Origin: Myrica gale
Lineage: Eukaryota; Streptophyta; Magnoliopsida; Fagales; Myricaceae
NCBI GenBank assembly: GCA_963930655.1
Contig: OZ005617.1
Coordinates: 24,000,568-24,064,567, forward strand
DNA: 64,000 nucleotides
Direction: 5' to 3'
Positions within the stretch are counted from its first letter, which is position 1. The number at the start of each line of letters is the position of its first letter. The notes beneath the pieces are model-generated. The model did not search any database. It was not told the DNA's origin and was given only the letters and a program-made list of their open reading frames with translations. Shown here in pieces: positions 24,952 to 36,905 of this stretch. Both the position numbers and the translations under genes were made by a program.

Positions 24952-25860
24952 CTACTTAGTCTTGTTCACGAGTTGGCCGGACCACCGACAGTAAGCTGCC
25001 AAGACATCATCCACCACCCTGGACTCCCTCAGATTCGCCCTGCATAACACTAAGAGGTCATATGCAAACATCAACTGAGTCACGGGAGGGGCATTCCTAG
25101 AGACCCGGATCCCGTGAAGGGAAAGAGACTGCTCAGCTTTGAGGAAGGCCCGAGATAAGGGTTCAGACGCCAAAATAAAAAGGAAATGGGATAAGGGATC
25201 CCCTTGTCTTAGACCACGGCTAGGAGTAAACCGACTGAAGGGACTCCCATTGAGCAGCACTGAATAAGTAACCGTTGACAGGCATTGAGAGATGAGACGT
25301 ATCCAGTGATGGCTGAAACCAAAACATTTGAGGACGTGAAGTATATACTTCCATTCCATGCGATCGTAGGCCTGAGCCATATCAAGTTTGATAGCCATAA
25401 GCCCACTTTTGACAGACTTCCGAGCCATAGAGTGAAAGATCTCCGAAGCGCAAATGGAGTTATCCTGGATGACCCTACCAGGTGTGAAAGCTGACTGTGA
25501 CGACGAAATGAGCTGAGAGAGCAGAGGCTTTAACCGGTTTGCCGGCAGCTTCGACAAAATCTTGTAAGACACATTGCACAACCCTATGGGTCGAAACTGA
25601 GAAACCTTGGTAGGGTTGGTGGTTTTTGGGAGCAAGGCAATGTAAGTATAGTTAAATTGAGAAAGCAGATAGCCGGATGAGAAAAAGCTGCGTACCATAT
25701 TGATAACCGAGTGACGCACCAGAGGCCAATATTTTTGGTAAAACGACGCCGTCATGCCATCGGGGCCGGGAGCTTTAGAGGAGCCCAGTTGTTGGACCGT
25801 GGACCAGATCTCGCTTTCACTGGGGCTGCGACAAAGGCGGTCATTGTCTGCCGATTTGCC
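24952..25860 (-). pseudogene. LINE reverse transcriptase, catalytic Asp lost
   Basis: From the minus-strand 5' end the frame reads GSSKAPGPDGM, FRPIGLCNVSYKILSKLPAN, SAFTPGRVIQDN, KLDMAQAYDRMEW (motif A) and [11 protein letters not shown] (motif B). The catalytic FADD box reads FAYD, so the first Asp is Tyr. The frame stops at 24952 after LVNKTK, and homologous sequence continues beyond the stop. Loss of that Asp should abolish polymerase activity. Confidence 0.9.
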
Positions 25861-26116
25861 GAAAAATTTGTTCGAAGCTGCTGCGCACTACCTCCTAGTT
25901 CTGCCATATGTGGCCGAAAAACTTAAAAGACATTTTCCATATGTAGACAAATTCATGTCCCCCTTTCTTGGGAGACAATTTTTTTTTTTTTAAGAATATG
26001 TGGTAGATTAATTTGAGATATGGATTCTTTTGAATTATTTTTATTTCTTGTAATTAGTTATCAGCCTATCAGTTAGATTCCAAATAGCATGCCAAGTCAC
26101 AAAACCAAAGAATAAT

Positions 26117-26142
26117 GTATGTATGTACGTACGTACGTACGT
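26117..26142. repeat. (GTAT)n/(GTAC)n microsatellite
   Basis: Short tetranucleotide tract that changes from GTAT to GTAC units. Confidence 0.9.
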
Positions 26143-26194
26143 TATAGCAACTTGAGTGATTAAAGGCGGCGTTAGTTTGCCCAGTATTTCGGGC

Positions 26195-26345
26195 ATTAAA
26201 ATTTCGATCCGGATCCTCTGCAATACCCTAGAGGAGAGAGAGAGACACATAGTGTGGGTCCCACGGTGGGACCATTGTGTCGCTCTCTCTCCTATTGGAC
26301 CCCCTACAATACCTACAGAGGATCCTGGTCCTCAAAATTTCGGGG
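26195..26345. mobile_element. Foldback element (about 150 bp)
   Basis: A near-complete hairpin. Outer arms carry AAAATTTCG and GGATCCTCTG on the left and their complements CAGAGGATCC and CAAAATTTCG on the right. Inner arms pair GAGAGAGAGACAC with GTGTCGCTCTCTC. The centre is GGGTCCCACGGTGGGACC. It fits a MITE or a foldback repeat and encodes no protein. Confidence 0.7.
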
Positions 26346-28870
26346 CAAGCCAAACACAGTTTGTTTGTCCCAAAAATTTGAACCGTACTAAATTTAGAAT
26401 GTTTTTGTCCCTACAACAACCCTTCACATTTCCAAATATACCCTTAAAGACCCACAGTGTAAATATATCCCAAGGGTAGAGATGGAAATCAAAAAACACA
26501 TGGCTCCACCTCTGCTTTGACCAAATTTCAAAAACAACGGAAACAAAGTTTGACATTTACCGAAATTTTGGGAAATATTTTGAATGTTGAAGTTTATTGG
26601 GATTTCTGAAAAGTTTAAAGTGTGTGTAAAAGTTAAAAATTTTGAAGTATGTTTGTTTTGTTGGAAATATTAAACCCAAAATTTTGGATAAACAAACATG
26701 GTCACATTATAAGTAAAATAAAAAATAATTATTTACTCTTTCTCTTACCTAATCCCAATAATTTCCAATCATTACTATCTCAAAAAATTTCAACATTTAC
26801 ACAATTACATTTTCAAATTTTAACAACTTTTTCTAAAGTCTAATAAATCTTAAAATTCATAATATTCTCAAAATTTTAAAAATATTTTTTAAAATTTTGA
26901 CAAACAAAACGCGACCTAAATATGTAGTCGGTGATTATTATTTTAGTCATAATTTAGGTGGGAAAAACGGTGCTATGACAGTGCCGTGTCCAAAACCAAA
27001 GAAATATTTACGCATAATAAATTGGATTTATATAGTTTTTCTAACTAGTATCCAAGTCCGCCATGTATCTGTTTATAGCAAAAAATTGGGTTCCAGCCAG
27101 AAAGCATTAAAGAGATTATTCTTTAATATGAGTGACGTGTTCCCTATATCTCATGTGTATTATTGGATTAGATTTGATTTGTCGTTTACCCCATAGCCAC
27201 ATGGATCAATAAGCATATGCTCAACGTGTGGGCCCAATGCAGCTTTTCTGTTGCTTTATAAAATAAATTGCAACCACGTGGCAATATCGGAGATATGCCA
27301 AACATAACACACTTCGTTACGTTGTGTTGAAAAATTTTTAGTATTAAATTTAGTAAAAAAGTGAAGAGAAGTAATTTTTTATATTTTTTGATAGGAGAAA
27401 AAAATTATATTATAATATTTTATTGTGAGTTGGTGAAATATTTTGTAAAATTTTTGGTGCAAACACACCCGAACCTTTAGTTGTATGGCACGTGAATAAC
27501 GGTATTTCCGTTATCCTTCAATTACTGCCGTAAACTAATATTTTAGATGGATAAAACGTTTTTCAGGCAAACAGGGAAAACTATATAAAAGAAATTAAAG
27601 GGCATAAAATTTAGCCTAAGAGTATTGTGCGGCACCTTTGTCGGCTCGGCTTGCGGGCTCTATATAACCTGCGTACAATTTGTGCATCGCTACATTTTAT
27701 GAAATTATTTTATCCACAAAGATAGTAGAGGAGGCATCCTAGGATGAAAGTAAAACATATGCTTCACAATAATATACTTGGAGTGGAGGATCTAATGTCC
27801 GAAGTAGATTTGACAACATTGTTGGGGTTGTTCGGAAAATGCAAAACCATTTCGTACGCGACACTCACCTAGAGGTATGGATTGATTTAAGGAATGCATC
27901 ACGTGTCATACCAAGCTTGTCTAAAACTTCCCAACGCATGCAATTGTGTATAGATTCCTTAACCAATAACCACCCTAAAGAGAAAACCTTTTTCTTAAGG
28001 CAACTGGGTTTAAGTAACATGTGAACGAAATAAAACGTTGGATGTTATTTGTGCATTATTATCGTATAATATACGCTTTGCTATTGCCTTTTTTTTTTAA
28101 CACGGTTATGACTGATCTTACAATTTCATAGAAAAGCATGCATGTTTTATTTTATATTTGTAAAATGCAAAACTGAATAGTAATGGCATCCACGTTGTAG
28201 GTGCAGTAGAAATCATAGTGCACATTTTCTTATTAGGTGTTTTTTTTTTTATATTGTTATGATTTGCTTTATTTTTTATCTACTACGAGGAAAATATTTT
28301 AAAGTAGTATGTAGAGAATCATCTAAAAGGTGACAAATAAATATGTGTTATTTGGGATTGAAAAAACAAAAAAAACAAAAAATACCAATGATCCCTAACC
28401 AAATAATAAATAGGAGAAGTTTATTTATTTATTTTTTGCGATTGTATTTCTTTAAAAATTATACATATATAAAATCGAATTAATCTTTGTAATAACAAAA
28501 GTATAAAATCAGCCCATCTAATTCCACTTTTATTTGTCGTTGATCTTCCATCAAGACTGATTTTATATTTTTATAAAATTAGAGGAATTAATTTTATACT
28601 TTTTATTATCATGATAATTAATTTAATTTTTAAATATATTATAAAGACTGATTTTATATTTATCGTTATATAATATGTCTACAGTCACCTAGAGTTAAAT
28701 GGTGTTTTAGGCTTTAAACAGCAGGCTCCTGAAACTATTACCGTATAAAAGTTGCGTTTCACATCAAGCAAAATCGAGATTTCCGTAGCCCAAAATAGGA
28801 TATTAATATTTAATAAATTTGTATATAAAAATAGTAATTTCAAGATAAAAGTATATAAAAATAGGAAACG

Positions 28871-30352
28871 GAGTCGAGGGACCGAGCCAGAAAGGAAGAA
28901 AGCGACGGCGTCACTTCTTTGACAGCTAGCTCCGTTTGATAGCCACCCAACCCCTTTTAGCCGTGGAACAGGAACATCGTTCTCCTCCGAATCAAAGGGG
29001 CGTCTGGTTTTTTGTAGGAACGGGTCAGATTCGTTTGATTTGGTTTCCGTAGGTACTTAACACATACAAAGCTCCCCGAGCCTATTTCTTTTCTCCTTGT
29101 CCTTTTCAAACCCAACTAACACCATCCGTTTCTTTCTTTCTGTTTCTCTGTGCGAGCGACTGGCGAGCGAAATCGCCGGAATTTCGCTCTGCCCTCGCAC
29201 CGATCGCTAAATTCCTCGACTCCCAGCTCTACGAGTCTCCGGCAGAGAAATTAAGAATCTTTGATTTTTGTTTTTGTGCAATTCTATTTTTTGAACAACG
29301 AGGGTTAGATAGGTAGAAAGAAACAAAAAGGGAAATATTCCGTGTCTCTGTCTGCCCCCCTCTGTACAATTCTCTTTTGGTTGCGGTGGTGAACTGAATG
29401 ATAGCTTGCAGGCCAAATTGGCCAATGCGAATGCAGTTTCTAACAAAACCAGATATGCTCTGAGATCCCTTTGCTTTTCTCTCTCTCTCATACTTTTGCT
29501 CCTTTGCTCTCTCTCTTCTTAATTTTTCGAATTCTAGAGGGATAAAGTGGACAGAGTGAGCGAATTGGACATGCTGGTCTGTCTTTAAAAAAGGTGCGAT
29601 TCTATCATATTAGGTCAAGTTCTGTTCTTAATTTGGTTTTCTTTCGAATATATTTTCCCCTTTTTTGTGGTGCTGAATTTGAGTTTATATTCTGGTTATG
29701 ATGTTTTCTTGTCTATCCTTCGTCTTCAAATTTGCCTTTTTTTTTGGCCTCCTGAGAATTTATGGTGAAGAAAATGAAACCGAATTATAAATTTCTGGAT
29801 TTCACTGAGCAGAGTTGTATTTTTTTTTTCTTGTGAGGTGAAAAACTCAATTACACTACGCTTAGGCGTGTTTCTGCTCAAAACAAGAATTTTGCTTAAT
29901 TTATTTTTCCAGCTTTTTCTTGGAAACCAAACAAGGCAATTATATTTGGTCGTTGGTAGGTAAACAAGAGGAAGTTTTTATTTTTATTTTTTTCCCCTTT
30001 CCATTCTGTTATTTGGATAATAGAGAAATTAGAAAATCCGAGGAAGGTTCTTCCCCTCGCCCCCCCCGTTTTTCTCCTTTCTTCTCCTATCCTTTCCAAT
30101 TATAGTGTTGGAATCGAGGAAATAGCAATCTATAGCGCAGTAGTCGAATCTGATTATACGGTGATTCGGGTTTGTGGCAAAATTTCAGATAATGGGTTTT
30201 CAATTCTGCTTTTAAGAGTTTTATGAAGTAACTCCTTCATAGACGACATCGAATTGTTTTTTTTTTTCCAGATGAAGACCAATCCAGCCTAGACCGAGTG
30301 GGCTAGTGAGAATCTTTAGGATTCCAAGCGTATCTGGTTGGTGAGCTTCGGT
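28871..30352 (+). promoter_or_regulatory. Promoter and intron-containing leader of the MEI2-like gene
   Basis: GC content rises at about 28865-29220 (promoter and transcription start inferred). The leader probably has an intron, from a GT near 29593 to the strong pyrimidine-rich acceptor ending TTTTTCCAG at 30271. The second leader exon then starts with a short upstream ORF. The exact start of transcription is not visible. Confidence 0.45.
30272..30292 (+). promoter_or_regulatory. Upstream ORF in the MEI2-like leader
   Basis: ATG AAG ACC AAT CCA GCC TAG begins at the first base after the inferred leader acceptor and ends 60 bases before the main ATG. It could dampen translation of the main frame. 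This is inference from sequence only. Confidence 0.4.
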
Positions 30353-33300
30353 ATGTCATTTGAAGTAATGGATCAAAGGGGCATGTCGTCCCACTTTTTC
30401 GAAGAAATTTCTTTTCCTTCTGAGGTATTTATAGTCGAGTATCCATCACTCTCCCAATCTCCCAATTATTGTGTCAAGTTTATCTGAGTACATTGCACTA
30501 TTCCCCCCCCCCCACCCCCCCAAGAAAAAAGGTAATAATAAGAAAGGCAGCAAGGACTTTTTGTTCCGAGTGTGAATTTCTTTCATTTTTTCTGTCAATT
30601 TTCCTATCTTTCAATATGTGTACCCTTCTTTCTCCAGATTCTGTTGTGTAACTTATTGTTAACTTGTATTTGTCAGAGTAAAGTTGGATATCTGAAGCCC
30701 AAGAGCGTGCCTCATCACCGAGGTATGAACCATTTAATTATTGGCATCCGGTCAGAAAATGTCTTGAAATTCACGATTGAACGCAGATGTCCCCACTTAA
30801 TTTACAAAGGTTGCATATTTCAAACCATCTTCAGATTCAGGGTCAACAAAATCTATCAACCAAATGGTAGAACTTCATCTATCATCTGGAAATAAACATG
30901 GTCTGTTGCCATGCATTGGCAAGTTGACCACCTGGTTATTTTTGGAGCACCCTGTCTGCCATAAGCATTGAATTGGCCATTTGGCATGTAAACTTTATAT
31001 ACACCAATAATATGGTAATTTGCTTAATAAAGCAAACTTTGACTTCTTTACGAGCATTTTTTACTCAACTATGACTCTTCACCAACGTTGAAGGAGGTTC
31101 AGCATTGTGTCTAGTAATTATTTTTGTTCAGAACTGCCTTTGGGTATTTCATCATTGTGTAAATATCACTGTCAATCCAATATCTTAATATACTGCTTAC
31201 AGATTAGTGACCTTGGATTATGCATCTCTGACAGTTTTTTGGGAATAAGCTATATTTGTTAATTCTTTTTCCTTGCTTTTGAATGTACGTTTTATTGTAT
31301 GCTGTTTAATCATCCATCTTACATCGTGGTATAGTTATGGTTAGAGTGGTATTTCAAGAGTTTTTCTGACTGCTCTCAATCTGACTAAAGCTTGTTGTTG
31401 TGTATCATGACCGTGATTCAACTGATTTGGTGTTGCTTTTAGTTTAGAGATAGTACATAGTCAACTACTTCCTCAATTCTCTACCTGCAAAGCTTTGAGC
31501 ATGTTTAGTGTTCCTTTCATTTTTATTTGTTCATTCAGCAGGAATGAATGGAAAAATTATAAAACCTGCTAAAGTGTTGGATACTTCGCCGCACCTGGAA
31601 AAACTTTCACCTATTGGGGCACAACCTGTGGATGCATGGGAACTTCCACAGTCAAATCTACCAAGAGACAAAGCAGGAAAGATACATGCTTTTAGAGAAG
31701 AAAGCCTTGTCGGTTTGTCTAATTCTTCTCGGATGGAAGCATGGCCAAATGTGTCCCTGCAGCTGCCTTCTCATAGTTTGGATGGAAAGAAGACTGTTGT
31801 TAGTGGCACGGAAAATGAAAGCAGTCTGTTTTCAAGCTCATTGTCTGAAATATTCAGTAGAAAGTGTATGGTTTCTTTTCATGTTTATCATGTGCGAATG
31901 TTTGTGATTTTGCCTTTTTGATATATTTTGCCTCTGCTTTTTCTAGGGTTGTTATTATATATAACAATTTAACAATTTTTGTTTTCATATGCACATTTTC
32001 ATTGTAAACATAATCATAAAAGATCTGACGACTTCGACTTTAATCATCAGAATGTTTTTCTTTTTCAATGAGTTTGGATAGAAGACAAAAAAAAAGAATA
32101 GAACTTGAGAAATTCGTTAAGCAGATTAGTTGGCGGAGATTGAAGAGAAACTTTGCTTTGACTTCCATATCTTACTTGATTTTATCTTGCTGTGTTAGAA
32201 ATTTGTGGTTTCCTCATAAACTGGGTTCGAAATCTTCCTGGAAACTTCTTATCATCATATGATTTTGCATTTTCTTCCTTAGTTTTTGTAGTTAGCCTCT
32301 CTCTCTTTCTCTCTCTCTCTCCAAGTCAAAAAAAGCCAATGATTGCATTTTTGCGAAAGTTCAGTGTAGGGGTATTTTCTTTTGTGCATTTTCTGAAAAT
32401 GTGGGTACTTTTATGCAGTGGGATTTTTGGGGAACAAGGTTCCGTGTCATCAGCCTGCTAATACTATTACTTCCCACTATAATGAAGAATCAGTTGAATC
32501 TCTTGAAGAACTTGAGGCCCGAACTATTGGAAATCTCCTTCCTGATGAAGATGATCTGTTTTCTGGTATGATTGATGAGCTGGGACATAATGCTCATGGC
32601 ACTAATGGCGATGACTGTGAAGATTATGATCTGTTCAGCAGTGGGGGAGGCCTGGAATTAGAAGGGGATGATCAGATATCTACGGGGCAAAGAGATTCTG
32701 ATTATATCAGGGGGCTTTCCAATGGTCTAGGGGATTCTAATGGCTCAATTGTTGGTGAACACCCTTACGGTGAACACCCATCCAGAACACTTTTTGTGAG
32801 AAATATTAATAGCAATGTTGAAGACTCTGAATTAAAGGCTTTTTTCGAGGTGCATTTACTTATTTCCTCTTTTCAGTCCTCTATTAGGAATTTAGGACTT
32901 TGACTGAGTCACAGCAAGTTCATTTGACAACTGTGTTTTTTTTTCTGTCAGCGACATGGTGATATTCGAGCGCTCTATACAGCCTGCAAACATCGTGGGT
33001 TTGTTATGATTTCTTATTATGACATAAGGGCAGCTCAAAAGACAAAGAAAGCACTTCAGAATAAGCCATTGAATCGTAGGAAACTTGACATTCATTATTC
33101 AATACCAAAGGTATGGTGGTGACTTTTCTGCAGCTTCTGGCGCATAAATCTCTTTTGGTGGTTACAAAAACTTACCTTGGCATTGTTGAGAGATCATCTT
33201 AATGTTGCTTATTTTTGCTTGTTACATCATCTGATACTCTAGTGCTTGGTGTTTGTTAATGTGTCAGGACAATCCTTCAGAGAGAGATATTAACCAGGGC

Positions 33301-36300
33301 ACCCTGGTTGTTTTCAATCTTGATTCTTCTGTTTCAGATAATGAACTTCGCCAAATTTTTGGCTTTTATGGAGAAATCAAAGAAGTAATTCATTGTTGCC
33401 CTCTTCACTTATATAAACAAAGTCTACATTTTTATATCATCCTCAATTTTGTGGTTTGCAGATCTTTGAGATCCCCAATAAGGGTCACCCCAAATTCATA
33501 GAGTTTTATGATGTACGAGCTGCAGAAGCTGCCCTTCGGGCACTGAATCGGAGTGAAATTGCTGGGAAACAGATCCAGGTTGAACCAAGCCATCCAGGGA
33601 TTGCAAGATGGTGAGTACTATCTATCTACAATTTGTTCCTCTTATTTGTTAGTCATCGTGAACATGAAAATTTTATTCTAGGGGAATGCATATCCCGTGT
33701 CTGTTTCTTCTGTTGCGGGCTTGATCTTGACAAAAGCAGAGGTCTAGATTTTGGGTTACATTTGTTTATTTGTTCCTATGTGATTATCCTAATGTTTGTG
33801 CTTTAAATTTTTGACTGGTAAATGGACTGATGATATATTTCTGGTTCACCTTGATCTGGTGTTGCTGCATGTTATTGTTCCTTTTGATTTCTTTGGTTTT
33901 TCTTCCATTGTGATAAAATATTGAGGTGATAAAATTCTTTCTGCAGTTTCATGGAACAGTCTGAGCGGGAGCAAGATGGCCTTAATGTCTGTCAAAGCCC
34001 TTATGGCAATTTATCCGTGGGATGCATGGGTATGATTTCTGCCCATAAAGACTCGATGCATTAGTTGAGGCTTTTTAAGATGAACATTTTTTCTTGCCCT
34101 CACCCTTTATCTTCACCGTGACTGTTTCTCCTGTGTTAGCAGATCTAAATGTGTGGATAAAAGACTAACAATGGTTTACATTCTGCAGCGAGATCACCTG
34201 TGAGTTCATTCATTGAAAATGCATTCCTTCACAGGAGTTCAAGCGTTCCCAGCAACTTGCCCTCCCCATTGAGAGTGGCATCTGTTGGCAATCAATTTGG
34301 CCTTTCTGACTCCAACCATCCTCTGAATGGAATAAAGTTCGCCAACCAATTCATTCCTAATTTCCATCCCCATTCCTTCCCAGAGTATCATGATAATTTA
34401 GCCAATGGTGTTCCATGCAGCTCTGCCAGCACTATTGCTGACATGGTTATCAATCTTCAGGCCAATGTGGCAGAAGGAACTGACAGTAAGCAAATTCGCA
34501 GAGGGGGTTCCAACGTCCGCCCAGTTGAACTTGACACAGGAGGTAAGTTGATTATGTTGTTCTGTAGTTTGTTTGAAATATTTGCTTTTGCAGCATATTT
34601 TTGCTTTTGGTATCTGGTCAATTCCACTATTAGGGTAGTGGCAAGGAGTGCTCAAAACATGTTTCTGGAGGGACGTGCTGCGTAAATTAAATTGTTCAAT
34701 CTTATTTACTACTGTTCTTGCAGTGAAGCGGAAAAGTGTACAGCGTTTGGGGAAATTTGTTCTACCTGCTATGTTGTTTTTTCTCTAAGTAGTACTTAAT
34801 ATTATGGTTATGACAAATAAATTGGGATTTGTTTATTCTAAAGCATTACATAATATTTCAAAATTATTTTCTTAGAACAAAAAAGTTTATGTTATTTTTT
34901 TATCTCCAAACTTCAGATCTATGTTGATTATGATAGCCTGAATTTATTGTTATCATTTTGGTGTTGACAAAATGTTTCTCTATAGTTTTTGGTTGTTCTG
35001 GAAATGGGAGCTGTCCCCTTCATGGACATCACTGCACATGGAACAACTCCAACTCATATCACCGACATACTTCAAGTCCTGTGATTTGGGGGAGTTCCCC
35101 GTCATTTGTCAATGGCATTCCTTCTCATCATCTGCCACAAATTACTGCATTTCCTAGAGGATCGCATCAGTTGCTGGGCACATCACCTGTGCATCACCAT
35201 GTTGGCTCAGCACCAGCTGTTAATCCCTCCATCTGGGACAGGCGACATGCCTATTTAGGGGAATCTCCTGAAGCTTCTAGTTTTCACCTTGGTTCTCTTG
35301 GGAGTGTGGGTTTCCCTCGTACTTCTCAACTGCATCCTATAGAACTTTCTCCTTGCAACACCTTTTCTCACGTTAACGGAAATTGCCTGGACATGTCGAC
35401 AAATGCTGGGCAAGGCTCACCTCAACAGATGTGCCCAATTTTCCCTGAGAGGATTCCCATCATGTCCATGCCTACATATGATTCTCCCATTGAACGTCTG
35501 AGAAACCTTTCTCACCGTAGAAATGAGGCAAATTATCATGTTGATAAGAAACAGTACGAGCTTGATATTGACCGCATATTGCAAGGGGAAGACAGCCGGA
35601 CGACATTGATGATAAAGAACATTCCCAACAAGTATGTGAATAATCCTTAAATATATATTGACCTTTTTGTTGCTTATTACCTTTATCTCATGTCTATAAA
35701 TTTATTCGACTGCATTAGCTACTGGTGAATCTTTCCCTTGCATGGCCTTCTTAATTTATGTTGATGTCTCATGGTTTATGTGATCTATAAACATTCTTTC
35801 TAGGGCATCTGTATAACCTTTTGGCATTTTTATGAACCACCCCAGGTGACCAATAATCTTTTGGGGGTCACCTGGTTAATTTTCTTCTTGGGAGACACTA
35901 GCCGTACAAGGAATCATGCCTATCAAACCTGTACACAATTGGATAGTGTTTTGTCTTGGTCATCCAATTCTATCATGTTCGGTAGTCGTAGGAGAGGTGG
36001 AAATAGTGTTGATCAGTTCACAGATTCATTTAGGTGCTGTTGCTACTTAGGTTGATCTAATGTTTGTTTTTATTTATTAATTTATTTTTGCAGGTATACT
36101 TCTAAGATGCTTCTGGCTGCAATAGATGAGCACTGTTGGGGAACCTATGATTTTATCTATTTGCCAATTGACTTCAAGGCAAGTAAATTTTCTGGTGGAT
36201 CGACTGTTTCCATCAAGAAACCTTACTCATAATTCTTTTTAAATGACTCATATATCAGCAGAACAAATGCAATGTGGGATATGCGTTCATCAATATGATT

Positions 36301-36905
36301 GATCCCCGGCAAATAATACCATTTCATCAGGTTTGATTTATGATTAATTGGACTGTATTTTGCGTTAGTCGTGTTCTGAATTACTTGTTCATATGTATTT
36401 GTGCAATTACAATGCGTGATTCTATTTGATATTGTTGAAAAAGCATACAGGATTGACGCCCACTTGTTCTGCAGGCATTCAATGGAAAGAAGTGGGAGAA
36501 GTTCAATAGTGAAAAGGTGGCATCTCTTGCCTATGCTAGGATTCAGGGAAAGGTTGCTCTTATTGCCCATTTCCAGAATTCGAGTTTGATGAACGAGGAT
36601 AAACGATGCCGCCCTATTCTCTTTCGTACTGATGGTCCAAATGCTGGTGATCCGGTAGGATATCCTGATATCCACTTGTAAATCATGGGCCTCTTGGTGA
36701 TTTTGCTTCAAGATTGAACTGGGCAAATTTTTTGTATCTGCAGGAGCCCTTCCCCATGGGTACCCATGTTCGATCAAGACCCGGCAGACCTCGAACTAAT
36801 GGCTATGAGGAGAACCACAGCCAAGAGAGCCCTTCTACTTCTGCAAATAGAGAGGAATATTCCAATGGATCGGATTCTTCAAAGGACTCTGATGAAGCTA
36901 TCTGA
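30353..36905 (+). CDS. MEI2-like RNA-binding protein (three RRMs)
   Basis: Plant MEI2-like proteins bind RNA and act in meiosis and meristem development. Coding exons: 30353-30424, 30677-30722, 31542-31865, 32419-32849, 32952-33110, 33268-33384, 33462-33610, 33947-34029, 34189-34542, 34986-35631, 36094-36178, 36262-36330, 36475-36654, 36744-36905. All phases agree, giving 958 residues, close to family length. ATG 30353 begins MSFEVMDQRG, which fits the ML1/ML4 clade. RRM1 (about 268-343) has TLFVRNINSNVEDSEL; RRM2 (about 355-430) has TLVVFNLDSSVSDNEL. The C-terminal Mei2-type RRM (about 782-885) has TTLMIKNIPNKYTSKMLLA, DFIYLPIDFKNKCNVGYAF and AFNGKKWEKFNSEKVASLAY. Intron 11 uses a GC donor (36179-36180, AAG then GCAAGT). 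All others are GT-AG. No lesion is seen. The exact paralogue is not certain. Confidence 0.95.

Larger units (their letters stand above)
23014..25900 (-). mobile_element. LINE retrotransposon, 5'-truncated and inactive
   Basis: A non-LTR retrotransposon lies on the minus strand. Its order is reverse transcriptase (about 25900-24952), linker and zinc-binding zf-RVT region (24918 to about 23750), RNase H-like domain (about 23700-23100), then a 3' tail ending in a 15-base A run (T run at 23014-23028 on the plus strand). The endonuclease half is missing, so it is 5'-truncated. The coding part is broken by several stops and frame changes. I could not find a target-site duplication, which suggests an old copy or an eroded edge. 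The 5' boundary near 25900 is approximate. Confidence 0.9.
25901..28870. other. Intergenic repeat-rich stretch before the MEI2-like gene
   Basis: Very AT-rich. It contains a TACG-type microsatellite (26117-26142), the foldback element at 26195-26345, and near 28535 a copy of the repeat phrase also seen near 12725. A plus-strand frame at 27839-28024 has no recognisable domain. No gene is called. Confidence 0.45.

Noticed and set aside
31614..31907. 97-codon frame overlapping the MEI2-like exon 3
   Set aside because: It is the shadow of the real frame, which matches the family and joins in phase on both sides.
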